The notes below the pieces were generated by a model. It worked only from the letters and a program-made list of their open reading frames with translations, had not been told where the DNA came from and ran no database searches. The position numbers and the translations under genes were made by a program. This document shows, in pieces, positions 1 to 9,645 of a stretch of 64,000 nt of DNA. How positions within the stretch are numbered: position 1 is the stretch's first letter; each line of letters starts with the position of its first letter. Origin of the DNA: Arcobacter aquimarinus (GTDB lineage Bacteria > Campylobacterota > Campylobacteria > Campylobacterales > Arcobacteraceae); the NCBI RefSeq assembly GCF_013177635.1, contig NZ_CP030944.1:1178001-1242000 (forward strand). The letters are read 5' to 3'.

Positions 1-692
1 CCTTGATTTGCTGCGATTGTAACTTCGCTAGCCAAATTTGCCATTTTTGTAATATTTTCAGTATTATTTTTTATGTTACTTGTAATTTCTTCAAGAGCTG
101 CTGCTGTCTCTTCTAAAGAACTTGCAGCTTGAGTTGAACTGATATTTAATTTATCTACATTTACTAATAAAATATCTGAACTATTATCTAATGTCAGACC
201 ATTTGATTTATTTTCTATTAGCATCTCTGTTATTGTACTTCTTAGTGTATTTATGCCTTCAAATAAAACTCTAAAATCATTATCAACTAATGAAGTATCT
301 AGTTTTTTCATATAGTTGAAGTTACTATATTCATTTAAAATTTGTGTTATTTCATTTATTATAAATTTTAAGTTATCTACTAAAATATTTATTGTTTTAG
401 CAATATAATTTAATTTTGTATTAGATGTTTCAGTATGAAAAATTTTATCTTCTATTAAACCATTTCCTATTTTTTCAGAAACAAGCATTAATTCGCCATA
501 AATCAACAATTCATCATTATGCTTTTGATTTAAAATTTTACAAATAGAATCTAATTTGTCTTTTATTTTCTTATTATAACCTGAACATTCAAATTCATCT
601 ATTACTAAAGAGTTTATGTCATCTTTTAAATAATTTTCTATATTTTCTAATACTTCAAGTATTTTATCATTAGTGTTATTTTTTAAAAACAT
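1..692 (-). CDS. Methyl-accepting chemotaxis protein, soluble, 3' part outside window
   Basis: The ATG at 692-690 follows the PAS gene by 7 bp, preceded by a weak AGGTT. The visible 230 residues contain no membrane segment. Residues about 60-160 look like two successive HAMP-like helical modules, and from about residue 185 the helix carries the typical receptor pattern ([19 protein letters not shown]), the start of the signalling domain. The reading frame is open to base 1, so the signalling tip and C-terminus lie outside. Its role should be to pass a signal from the upstream PAS protein to CheA/CheW. The pairing resembles CetA/CetB of Campylobacter energy taxis, but CetA is membrane-anchored and this protein apparently is not. 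Confidence 0.85.
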   Translation of the reverse strand, partial: MFLKNNTNDKILEVLENIENYLKDDINSLVIDEFECSGYNKKIKDKLDSICKILNQKHNDELLIYGELMLVSEKIGNGLIEDKIFHTETSNTKLNYIAKTINILVDNLKFIINEITQILNEYSNFNYMKKLDTSLVDNDFRVLFEGINTLRSTITEMLIENKSNGLTLDNSSDILLVNVDKLNISSTQAASSLEETAAALEEITSNIKNNTENITKMANLASEVTIAANQ

Positions 693-699
693 ATTTAAC

Positions 700-1086
700 C
701 TAGTTTAGTTCTGAATAAAGCTTTATAGCATTTGAAATTTCTTCATCAGTTGGCTTTACTCTAACTGATATAAATCTTTTTTCACCATTAACAGTTTTTG
801 AAGGATAAGCAGTTGCATTTACCCAATAATATCCTCCATCTTTAGTTCGATTTTTTACAATACCTTTCCATATTTTACCACTTCTAACAGTATTCCATAA
901 ATCTTCAAATGCAGCTTTTGGCATATCTTTATGTCTAACTAAACTATGAGGATTTCCAATTAATTCCTCTTTTGTAAAACCTGCAATTTTACAAAAATCA
1001 TCATTTGCATATTTAATAATACCTTTTTCATTTGTTTCAGATACTATCATAATTTTTTTACATAACTTTATTTCTTTTTCATTCAT
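700..1086 (-). CDS. Aer-like PAS domain protein (energy/redox taxis sensor)
   Basis: A 128-residue protein that is almost only one PAS fold. The segment RHKDMPKAAFEDLW followed by KIWKGIVKNRTKDG and YYWVNA matches the FAD-binding PAS domain of E. coli Aer, including the Arg-His-x-Asp and Trp positions linked to flavin binding there. By family knowledge it should sense redox or electron-transport state and signal to a chemoreceptor. It sits directly upstream of the soluble receptor gene (7 bp gap) and is probably co-transcribed with it, an arrangement like CetB/CetA. FAD binding itself is inferred. Confidence 0.85.
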   Translation of the reverse strand: MNEKEIKLCKKIMIVSETNEKGIIKYANDDFCKIAGFTKEELIGNPHSLVRHKDMPKAAFEDLWNTVRSGKIWKGIVKNRTKDGGYYWVNATAYPSKTVNGEKRFISVRVKPTDEEISNAIKLYSELN

Positions 1087-1274
1087 AATAAACCTTTTTT
1101 TAACACAAAATAGTTATTTTAATAAACTAAGTGGAGACTCTAATATAAAATTACTTAAGTACTAACATAAAACTTAATTTTATTTAATAATGAATAGTTA
1201 TTTATTACTAAAATTCTCATAAAATTATTTTATATTAAAAATACTAAAAAAGTCAACAAATATAATTGAATTTA

Positions 1275-3230
<1,956 letters not shown>

Positions 3231-3334
3231 TCATTTTGGGATTTTTTTAAATTAATTATACTCAATTGATTTAGTAGAAAAGATAAATAAGCTATAATCA
3301 AAATCTTAATATTTAAAATAAAGAAAGAGTATTG

Positions 3335-3682
3335 ATGAGTTATTTAGATATTTGTATTATTGGTTGGAATTTGAATGCTTTAATGTTTGTGGTTAATTTT
3401 TTGATAGCAATTAGAGTAATTTCCACACAAGATAGATCAAAACTTCATGAAGAGAGTTTAGTTTTAAAAGAGTTAAAAGAGGAGTTAGAAATCTATTATC
3501 CTTATAGAACTTATATAACAATCTTAACTTATGTGATTCCTTTTACTGCATTTTTTAGAATGAGTTTTAGATTAATAGAGATGTTTTTTTTCTTTCAAAA
3601 AAATCAAAATGCTAAAATGTTCGATTATATGGTATATAAATATTCTTATGATATTGAAAAGGCTAAGAATAGTGATAAATAA
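3335..3682 (+). CDS. Small two-helix membrane protein of unknown function
   Basis: I do not recognise a family. The product (about 115 residues) has one hydrophobic helix near the N-terminus (residues about 6-27), a charged helical middle, and a second hydrophobic, Phe-rich stretch at about 62-88. The ATG at 3335 is chosen over a TTG directly before it because AAGAAAGAG lies upstream at suitable spacing. The gene stands alone between ligA (divergent) and the DUF3095 gene, whose 3' end it overlaps by 20 bp in convergent orientation. Confidence 0.65.
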   Translation: MSYLDICIIGWNLNALMFVVNFLIAIRVISTQDRSKLHEESLVLKELKEELEIYYPYRTYITILTYVIPFTAFFRMSFRLIEMFFFFQKNQNAKMFDYMVYKYSYDIEKAKNSDK

Positions 3683-4826
3683 GTTCCTTTAATCTTTTTT
3701 TTAAATCTTTAGCAGCCATAGCATAACCACCATTTGAGCTATCTACAAAGTGGATATGTTTTCCATGTCTTTGAAAAATTAAACAAGTCATTAAAGCTGA
3801 ATCTGATTGATGAATTCCATAAACTAAATCATTTTGCGAATACTTTTCATGTAAAAATTTTTCAATTTTTTTAGTATCCTCTTTTTTTGTACTAATTACC
3901 ATTCTTAGCATATCATCGAATTTTTCTGTGTCGGTTGTTCTGATAATTCTTTGTTTATATTCTTTCCACTCTCCAATACCAAATCTCATCAAAAAAACAC
4001 CCAAAAGATTTTCAATCATTAATCTAAAAATATGAAATATTCTTAAAAATATATTATTTGTGAAGATTGCAGCTTCAGTATTTAGGATTTTTGGATGAAA
4101 GGATAAGATAAATTGTTCATCTTTTTGGATAGGATTTCTACTTTTAAAATCTCCTGCTATTTGTTCAATCTGTTTTAAGCAATTTTCATAAATCATACTC
4201 GAATTTTTCTCATTTATGCTTTTTATTAGTATGGAAATTGTTTCATCTTTAGGAGTTTTAATATTTTCCCATCGACACTCTAATCCTTCAAAATTTGCTG
4301 TGTAATCAAAAGAAAACTCTTCATCTATTTTGTAAGTTTCATACTCTTTTTTCAGTAAATCTTCTGCTAGTTGTAAGCCATTTCCTCTTATGATTGCTTG
4401 TGTATATTCATTTGAAATTTTATATTTACAAACCTCTATAAAAGAGCCTTTTTCTTCAATCTCTTTAACACTTATATAACCAATTCTAAGATTTAAATCA
4501 AAAGCTTCTTTTGCTTTTTTTCTAGCTTCTTGAAAAACTTTTTTTGCTTTTTCAAGAATTGATGAAGGAATTAATAAACTAGCTCCATCTCCTCCAAAAA
4601 TATATGGAAAATCAAGATTATTATCTATATTTAAAACTCCAATGATACATAAAGCTGAGATAAAATTTACATCTTTATATGAGCCTTTTTCTATAGCTTT
4701 TGTAGAGTCTTGTATATCTGAAACCAAAACAATCCAATCAGATGGTATTTTTGTATAATTTTTATCTTCCATGATTTTTGAGAAATCATCTATTTGTTTT
4801 AAATCTTTGTAAAAATCATTATTCAT
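3663..4826 (-). CDS. DUF3095 family protein with class III cyclase-like metal motifs
   Basis: 387 residues, recognised as DUF3095, a family without established function. The N-terminal part carries VSDIQDST (Asp37) and FGGDGASLLIP (Asp80). Their spacing and context resemble the two metal-binding Asp motifs of class III nucleotidyl cyclases (DIxGFT and GDG), followed by an Arg/Lys-rich helix. The C-terminal half has no motif I know. It is the last gene of a tight three-gene operon (HxlR regulator, AEC carrier, this gene) with only 3 bp to the carrier gene. A nucleotide-cyclase or nucleotide-binding role is inference from these motifs only. Confidence 0.8.
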   Translation of the reverse strand: MNNDFYKDLKQIDDFSKIMEDKNYTKIPSDWIVLVSDIQDSTKAIEKGSYKDVNFISALCIIGVLNIDNNLDFPYIFGGDGASLLIPSSILEKAKKVFQEARKKAKEAFDLNLRIGYISVKEIEEKGSFIEVCKYKISNEYTQAIIRGNGLQLAEDLLKKEYETYKIDEEFSFDYTANFEGLECRWENIKTPKDETISILIKSINEKNSSMIYENCLKQIEQIAGDFKSRNPIQKDEQFILSFHPKILNTEAAIFTNNIFLRIFHIFRLMIENLLGVFLMRFGIGEWKEYKQRIIRTTDTEKFDDMLRMVISTKKEDTKKIEKFLHEKYSQNDLVYGIHQSDSALMTCLIFQRHGKHIHFVDSSNGGYAMAAKDLKKRLKELIYHYS

Positions 4827-4829
4827 TTT

Positions 4830-5729
4830 TTATCCTATTAGTTTGTATAAAATTCCTGTTGTTAAAAACGAAATGATTATTCCATATCCAACTATTGCAG
4901 AACTAAGCCTTGGAGCAAGTCCTGCCATAGATGCTATTGCACCTGCTGTTATCATTGGAGCCATTGCTGCTTCCATTATTGAAACTATTGCTGCTTCGTT
5001 GTTCCATGAAAATATTTTGCATATAGCAATGGCAATAATAGGTGCAATTATCAGTTTTACTGTTAAAGCTACACTAAAAGGTTTTATATCTTCTCTTGGC
5101 ATTTTAAATTGAAGTTGAAGACCAACTGCTACAAGTGCAATAGGGATAATTGTATTTGCAAAAGAAGTCAAAATTTTTGAAATCATAGGATTAAACTCTA
5201 CACCTATTAAAAATAAAGCAACAATCAATGATAAAAAAGGTGGAAAAGTTAAAACTTTTAGAGTAATTATTTTAAAAGTAATTTTTGAATTATTTGAATA
5301 ATAAGAGGCTATAAATGTTCCGTAAGTAGCAAGTGCGATAAATGTTCCTAATTGGTCATAAACCAAAACATAAGGCATAGCACTTTCACCCATGTAAGCA
5401 TTTATTATAGGAATTCCTAAAAATGAGCTATTTGTTAAAATAGCAACAAGCATCAATGAACCTGTAACTTCTCTTGAAAAATTAAAAAACTTTGATAAAA
5501 TCAAAATTAAAATAGCACTAATACCCATAACAAACCAAGCTATGATAATAGGAATTATTAAATCAACTGAAAATGTAAGTTTTGGAACTTGAAGTAAAAT
5601 CATAGCTGGAAGTGAAATATAAATTGCAAATTGATTTAAAATAGTTGGAGCATCTTTTGAAAAGATATTTAACCTTCTTATAAAATAACCAATAGCAATA
5701 GCTAATAAAATTAATATAAAATTTTCCAT
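4830..5729 (-). CDS. AEC (auxin efflux carrier) family transporter
   Basis: 299 residues almost wholly of hydrophobic helices, with the AEC/MdcF/YfdV pattern: an N-terminal FILILLAIAIGYFIRR helix, the mid-protein motif SFLGIPIINAYMG, and the C-terminal MITAGAIASMAGLAPRLSSA. Members move organic anions such as malonate, malate or oxalate, or unknown solutes, across the inner membrane. The substrate cannot be read from the sequence. It lies 3 bp from the regulator gene upstream and 3 bp from DUF3095 downstream, so it is surely co-transcribed with both. Confidence 0.9.
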   Translation of the reverse strand: MENFILILLAIAIGYFIRRLNIFSKDAPTILNQFAIYISLPAMILLQVPKLTFSVDLIIPIIIAWFVMGISAILILILSKFFNFSREVTGSLMLVAILTNSSFLGIPIINAYMGESAMPYVLVYDQLGTFIALATYGTFIASYYSNNSKITFKIITLKVLTFPPFLSLIVALFLIGVEFNPMISKILTSFANTIIPIALVAVGLQLQFKMPREDIKPFSVALTVKLIIAPIIAIAICKIFSWNNEAAIVSIMEAAMAPMITAGAIASMAGLAPRLSSAIVGYGIIISFLTTGILYKLIG

Positions 5730-5732
5730 ATT

Positions 5733-6104
5733 TTATTCACAAAAATTATTTTCACACATATTTTCAGAAGTTATTTTTCCAAACTCTTTTACATAATCAA
5801 TTCCCCATTTATGCATCTCTTCTAAAACAGGTTTTAAATTTTTACCACATGAAGTTAGACTATAAACAACTTTTGGTGGAACTTCAGCGTATACTTCTCT
5901 ATGAATTATATTTTTTTCTTCTAACTCTTTTAATTTTATAGTTAGAGTTTTTTGAGTTATTTCATTTATTATTTCATGTAACTCTTTAAATCTTTTTTCA
6001 CCATCAAGCAAATGCCAAATAATAGCTAGCTTCCATCTATCATTGAAAATATCAAGGGTTACAGCAACACTACATCTATACTCTTTATCATTTATATAAT
6101 ACAT
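5733..6104 (-). CDS. HxlR-family transcriptional regulator
   Basis: 123 residues with a winged-helix domain of the HxlR type (pfam HxlR): CSVAVTLDIFNDRWKLAIIWHL, then RFKELHEII, TLTIKLKELEEKNII and the wing VYSLTSCGKNLKPVLEEMHKWG. HxlR proteins such as YodB, CatR and HypR respond to quinones, diamide or aldehydes through a conserved N-terminal Cys. Cys10 here (KEYRCSVAV) is at the equivalent position. It is divergent from the mdaB operon across 129 bp and heads the AEC/DUF3095 operon, so it probably controls both directions. Confidence 0.9.
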   Translation of the reverse strand: MYYINDKEYRCSVAVTLDIFNDRWKLAIIWHLLDGEKRFKELHEIINEITQKTLTIKLKELEEKNIIHREVYAEVPPKVVYSLTSCGKNLKPVLEEMHKWGIDYVKEFGKITSENMCENNFCE

Positions 6105-6159
6105 TTATCAATTCCTTAAACATGAAAATTTATTATATCATAAAGAGAATAAATATCTA

Positions 6160-6176
6160 TTACTTACCTAAAGTAA
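6160..6176. promoter_or_regulatory. Candidate HxlR operator (6-bp inverted repeat)
   Basis: TTACTT-N5-AAGTAA is a perfect 6-bp inverted repeat in the regulator/mdaB intergenic region. A second AAGTAA half-site follows at 6176-6181. It resembles the TTACTA/TAGTAA boxes known for the HxlR proteins YodB and CatR. It lies about 20 bp upstream of the TATAAT of the mdaB operon, where binding would block the -35 region. Assignment to this regulator is inference. Confidence 0.55.
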
Positions 6177-6195
6177 AGTAAGAGTATATTAAGTT

Positions 6196-6201
6196 TATAA
6201 T
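6196..6201 (+). promoter_or_regulatory. -10 box of the mdaB operon
   Basis: A perfect TATAAT, placing the transcription start near 6208, about 26 nt before the mdaB ATG, with AAGGAG as ribosome binding site in between. The genome is AT-rich, so chance matches occur, but the position relative to the operator and gene is right. Confidence 0.5.
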
Positions 6202-6233
6202 GAATATAATTTTCAAAATTTTAAGGAGTTTAA

Positions 6234-6815
6234 ATGAAAAAAGTTCTGATTTTAAATGGACATCAATATTATGATGTTGTGGCTAAAGGTGAATTGACTC
6301 AACATTATATAGATACTGCAAATGATTTTTTTCTTAAAAATGGTTTTGAAGTTAAACATACACATATTGAAAAAGGTTACGATGTAGAAGAAGAGTGCCA
6401 AAAATTTGAATGGGCTGATTATGTTTTATTTCAATATCCAGTTTATTGGATGGGTGTTCCTTGGATTGCTAAAAAATATTTTGATGAAACATTTACTCAA
6501 GGAAGACATTATGAAAGTGATGGAAGAAGTAGAAGTGATGCAAGTAAAACTTATGGAACAGGAGGATTATTAAAAGGTAAAAAATATATGTTAAGTTTAA
6601 CGTATAATTGTCCAACAAGTGAATTTAGTAATGAAAATGGTTTCTTTGATGGTTTATCTTTAGATGAAGCACATATTGCAACTCATAAAACTTTCCAATT
6701 TTGTGGATTAGAACCATTAAAAACTTATTCTGTTCATGATATTTTCAAAGGAGATTTAGATTTAGCTAAAGAGTTAAAAAAATTTGAATCAGTTTTAAAA
6801 GAGAATTTTTTATAG
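6234..6815 (+). CDS. mdaB: NAD(P)H quinone reductase, MdaB family
   Basis: 193 residues, exactly the size of E. coli MdaB. Flavodoxin-like fold: MKKVLILNGHQYY at the N-terminus, then LFQYPVYWMGVPWIAKKYFDE and the GTGGLLKGKKYMLSLTYNCP segment that holds the FAD. It reduces quinones by two electrons with NAD(P)H, avoiding semiquinone radicals, in the cytoplasm. It is the first gene of a four-gene oxidoreductase cluster divergent from the HxlR regulator. The next gene (ygiN-like, 9 bp away) is its partner in E. coli as well, which supports the assignment. Confidence 0.93.
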   Translation: MKKVLILNGHQYYDVVAKGELTQHYIDTANDFFLKNGFEVKHTHIEKGYDVEEECQKFEWADYVLFQYPVYWMGVPWIAKKYFDETFTQGRHYESDGRSRSDASKTYGTGGLLKGKKYMLSLTYNCPTSEFSNENGFFDGLSLDEAHIATHKTFQFCGLEPLKTYSVHDIFKGDLDLAKELKKFESVLKENFL

Positions 6816-6824
6816 GAAAAAAAT

Positions 6825-7121
6825 ATGAAAAATATTGTAATAGTTGCAACTATAAAAGTGAAAAAAGGTTTTAAAGATGAAGTTTATAATGAACTTTTGC
6901 AATTGCATAAAGCAACCCATGAATTTGATGAAGGTTGTATTCAATACGATTTACATAAAGATTTAACTGATGAAGATAGTTTTACTTTTGTTGAAACTTG
7001 GGAAAATCAAGAGCTTTTATCTTTACATGAAACAAAAGAGCATTTTAAAAACTTTGTATCTAAAATCGAAAATAAAATAGATGGTTTAACAATCAATAAA
7101 TTAGAAAAATTAGAAATCTAA
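6825..7121 (+). CDS. Antibiotic-biosynthesis-monooxygenase (ABM) domain protein, YgiN-like
   Basis: 98 residues forming one ABM ferredoxin-like domain (IVVATIKVKKGFKDEVYNEL ... CIQYDLHKDLTDEDSFTFVETWENQELLSLH ... HF). YgiN of E. coli reoxidises menadiol and is encoded beside mdaB, and the same pairing is seen here, suggesting a quinone/quinol cycle. A clear AGGAAAAAAAT precedes the ATG. The exact substrate is unknown. Other ABM proteins degrade haem or act on aldehydes. Confidence 0.85.
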   Translation: MKNIVIVATIKVKKGFKDEVYNELLQLHKATHEFDEGCIQYDLHKDLTDEDSFTFVETWENQELLSLHETKEHFKNFVSKIENKIDGLTINKLEKLEI

Positions 7122-7133
7122 AAAGGATTTTTT

Positions 7134-8165
7134 ATGAGCTTATTATTAAAAAGTGGAAATATTGGAGCATTAGAGTTAAAAAATAGAGTTGTAATGCCAC
7201 CTATGTGTATGTATAAAAGTGATAATAGTGGAGAAATAAAAGATTTTCATAAATATCATTATGTATCAAGAGCTTTAGGTGGAGTAGGATTTATTATAGT
7301 TGAAGCAACTGCAATAGAGCCAAAAGGAAGAATTTCATCAAATGATTTAGGTCTTTGGGATGATTCTTTGATAGAAAAACATAAACAATTAAATAAAAAT
7401 ATACACTCTTTTGGTGCAAAAACTGCAATTCAAATTGCTCATGCGGGAAGAAAGTCAACTGTTATTGATTCAACTCCTATTGCTCCAAGTTCAATTGCTT
7501 TTTCAAAAGAGGCTCCATTTAAAATTCCAAAAGAAGTTTCAATAGAAGAGATACAAAATATTAAAAAATTATTTATAGATGCAGCTTTTAGAGCAAAAGA
7601 GGCAGACTATGATGCTATTGAACTTCACGCAGCTCATGGCTATTTATTATGTGAGTTTTTATCACCAATTTCAAATAATAGAACAGATATTTATGGTGGA
7701 ACTTTAGAAAATAGATGTAGATTAGTTTTAGAAATAGCCCATGAGATAAAACAAAAATTAGATTTGCCTTTGATTGTTAGAATTAGTGCTGATGAGTGGA
7801 TGAATGAAGGTTGGAATATAGAAGATTCTATTTATTTATCAAAAGAGTTAGAAAAAATAGAAGTTGATGCAATACATGTATCAAGTGGTGGGAATTTAGA
7901 AAAACCTGATAATGCTCCAGCAATTCAAGCTTTATATCAATCTTCTTGGGCAAAAAAAATAAAAGAAAATGTAAATATTCCTATTATTGCAGTTGGATTA
8001 ATTACAACAGCAACAGAAGGAGAGTATCTACTTGAAAACAATTTTTGTGATTTTGTGGCTTATGGTCGAGAGTTACTTAGAAATCCAAATCTTGTTTTTT
8101 ATGTAGCAAATGAATTTAAAGAAAAAGAGAAAATAAATAGTTCTTATCAAAGAGCATTTATATAA
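7134..8165 (+). CDS. Old yellow enzyme family NADH:flavin oxidoreductase (YqjM/NamA-like)
   Basis: 343 residues, FMN TIM barrel. Seen: NRVVMPPMCMY with the redox-tuning Cys of the YqjM subclass, the substrate-binding pair HAAHGYL, SPISNNRTDIYGGTLENR, HVSSGG, and the phosphate-binding IIAVGLI near the C-terminus with YGRELLRNP. Such enzymes reduce the C=C bond of enones, maleimides, quinones and nitro compounds with NAD(P)H. Position 13 bp after the ygiN-like gene places it in the same electrophile-response operon. The physiological substrate is not deducible. Confidence 0.93.
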   Translation: MSLLLKSGNIGALELKNRVVMPPMCMYKSDNSGEIKDFHKYHYVSRALGGVGFIIVEATAIEPKGRISSNDLGLWDDSLIEKHKQLNKNIHSFGAKTAIQIAHAGRKSTVIDSTPIAPSSIAFSKEAPFKIPKEVSIEEIQNIKKLFIDAAFRAKEADYDAIELHAAHGYLLCEFLSPISNNRTDIYGGTLENRCRLVLEIAHEIKQKLDLPLIVRISADEWMNEGWNIEDSIYLSKELEKIEVDAIHVSSGGNLEKPDNAPAIQALYQSSWAKKIKENVNIPIIAVGLITTATEGEYLLENNFCDFVAYGRELLRNPNLVFYVANEFKEKEKINSSYQRAFI

Positions 8166-8222
8166 TATAAAAAGTAAAATACAACATTAAAAGATAAAAA
8201 AATTTAATTTAAAAGGATAATT

Positions 8223-8858
8223 ATGGAAAAAACATTTATGGAAGCAATGGATTTTAGACATGCTTGTAAGATTTTTGATGAGACTAAAAAAATTAGTGAT
8301 GAAGATATGAAATTTATTTTAGAAGTAGCAAGAAAAAGTCCTAGTTCTTTTGGTCAAGAAGGTTGGAAATTTTTAGTTATTACAAATGAAGAATTAAAAG
8401 CAAAATTAAGACCATTTTGTTGGGATCAACCTCAAGTTACAACTTGTTCTCATTTAGTTATTATACTTGCTGCTATTGAAGCTGTTAAACCAGAATCAGG
8501 AATTCCTGCAACTAGATTTGCAAGACGAGAAATGCCTCAAGAGAAAAAAGATTTTTACAATAAATTATATAAAGACCACTTAACAGTTACAAAAGTTTTA
8601 GATAGTGATGATAATGTTTATTCTTGGACAGCTAGACAAACTTACATAGCTGCTGGAAATATGATGACAGCAGCTGCGGTTAAAGGAATTGATTCTTGTC
8701 CAATAGAGGGATTTGATAAAGCAAAAGTAGAAGAAGTATTAGGACTTGATACTAAAAAATTCCAATTATCTATGGTTTTACCTTTTGGATATAGAATAAA
8801 TCCACAATCAACTCAATTAAGAGAAGATTTTAAAGATATTGTTGAATTTATAAAATGA
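8223..8858 (+). CDS. Nitroreductase family NAD(P)H-dependent FMN oxidoreductase
   Basis: 211 residues, NfsB/YfkO-type nitroreductase: an RHACKIFDE motif near the start binds FMN phosphate, then ARKSPSSFGQEGWKF, and the distal SCPIEGFDKAKVEEVLGL and VLPFGYR motifs. It likely reduces quinones, nitro compounds or similar electrophiles. It is separated from the old yellow enzyme gene by 57 bp with a good AAAGGATAATT ribosome site and is probably co-transcribed. An independent promoter in the gap cannot be excluded. Confidence 0.9.
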   Translation: MEKTFMEAMDFRHACKIFDETKKISDEDMKFILEVARKSPSSFGQEGWKFLVITNEELKAKLRPFCWDQPQVTTCSHLVIILAAIEAVKPESGIPATRFARREMPQEKKDFYNKLYKDHLTVTKVLDSDDNVYSWTARQTYIAAGNMMTAAAVKGIDSCPIEGFDKAKVEEVLGLDTKKFQLSMVLPFGYRINPQSTQLREDFKDIVEFIK

Positions 8859-8880
8859 TACTTTTGTAATACCCTTTTGT

Positions 8881-8899
8881 TATAAAATTCTTTTATAAA
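8881..8899. repeat. Perfect 8-bp AT-only inverted repeat
   Basis: TTATAAAA-TTC-TTTTATAA lies between the nitroreductase and the response regulator. It could be a weak terminator for the upstream operon or an operator for the regulator, 31 bp upstream of its ATG. It also contains TATAAA-like hexamers. No choice is possible from sequence. Confidence 0.4.
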
Positions 8900-8929
8900 A
8901 GTTGATTTTTAGGATAAGGATTAAAAGTT

Positions 8930-9613
8930 ATGAATGAGGTATTAATAAAAGAGAGTTTAGCTACAAAGTCTTTATTATTTATAAGTGATGATTCTTTTTT
9001 TGTAGAAGATATAAAAAGAGTTTTAAATGATAGTAATGTTACATTTTTTGAAAATAATAAGTTTTATTTGTTAAATAGTGAAATCAATAATTTTGATGTA
9101 ATTATATTTGATAATAGAAGTAATAATTTAAAGAAATTTTTAGATGTTTATCAATTAACAAAATCTTACAGATTTGATACTCCTATTATATTGATTGAGA
9201 ATGAAATTGATGAGGACATTGAATTATATAAAGTTCTAAATATTTATACAGTTTTAGAAAAAGATGTGAAAAAAGAATTTTTATTTAGAATAATTCTAAT
9301 TTGTCTTAATTTTTTGAATACAAATAAGAAAATTCAATTCGAAAATGGTTATTACTTTGATATAAATAGTGAAGAGTTATTTCAAGGTAAAAAGATTGTT
9401 AAATTAACTAAAATAGAGAAAAAATTAATAAAATTATTATCTTTAAATCCTAATTCTTTGGTTTCTTATGAAGATATTGCAAGTGAAGTTTGGAAAGGAA
9501 AAGTATTTTCAATATACTCTTTAAGAAATGTTATAAATCATATTAGAGAAAAAACAGATGAAACATTCATTAGAAATTTTTCAAATAGAGGTTATATTTT
9601 AAATACAATTTAA
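8930..9613 (+). CDS. OmpR-type response regulator with divergent receiver
   Basis: 227 residues. The N-terminal half has a receiver-like fold with acidic Asp20/Asp21 (FISDDS), a candidate phospho-acceptor Asp61 (VIIFDN) and a Lys at VLEKDV, but is otherwise divergent. The C-terminal half is a clear winged helix of the OmpR/PhoB class (IVKLTKIEKKLIKLLSLNP, DIASEVWKG, YSLRNVINHIREK, FIRNFSNRGYIL). It precedes a PhnD-like lipoprotein and a histidine kinase and is presumably the output of that sensor. AAGGA precedes the ATG at good spacing. Confidence 0.9.
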   Translation: MNEVLIKESLATKSLLFISDDSFFVEDIKRVLNDSNVTFFENNKFYLLNSEINNFDVIIFDNRSNNLKKFLDVYQLTKSYRFDTPIILIENEIDEDIELYKVLNIYTVLEKDVKKEFLFRIILICLNFLNTNKKIQFENGYYFDINSEELFQGKKIVKLTKIEKKLIKLLSLNPNSLVSYEDIASEVWKGKVFSIYSLRNVINHIREKTDETFIRNFSNRGYILNTI

Positions 9614-9634
9614 TAATTATTTAAAAAAATACTA

Positions 9635-9640
9635 TATAAT
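9635..9640 (+). promoter_or_regulatory. -10-like TATAAT abutting the PhnD-like gene start
   Basis: A perfect TATAAT ends 5 nt before the ATG at 9646, and no Shine-Dalgarno sequence is visible in between. If used, transcription would start at or next to the start codon, giving a leaderless mRNA. The alternative is cotranscription from the regulator 32 bp upstream. Confidence 0.35.
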
Positions 9641-9645
9641 AATTA

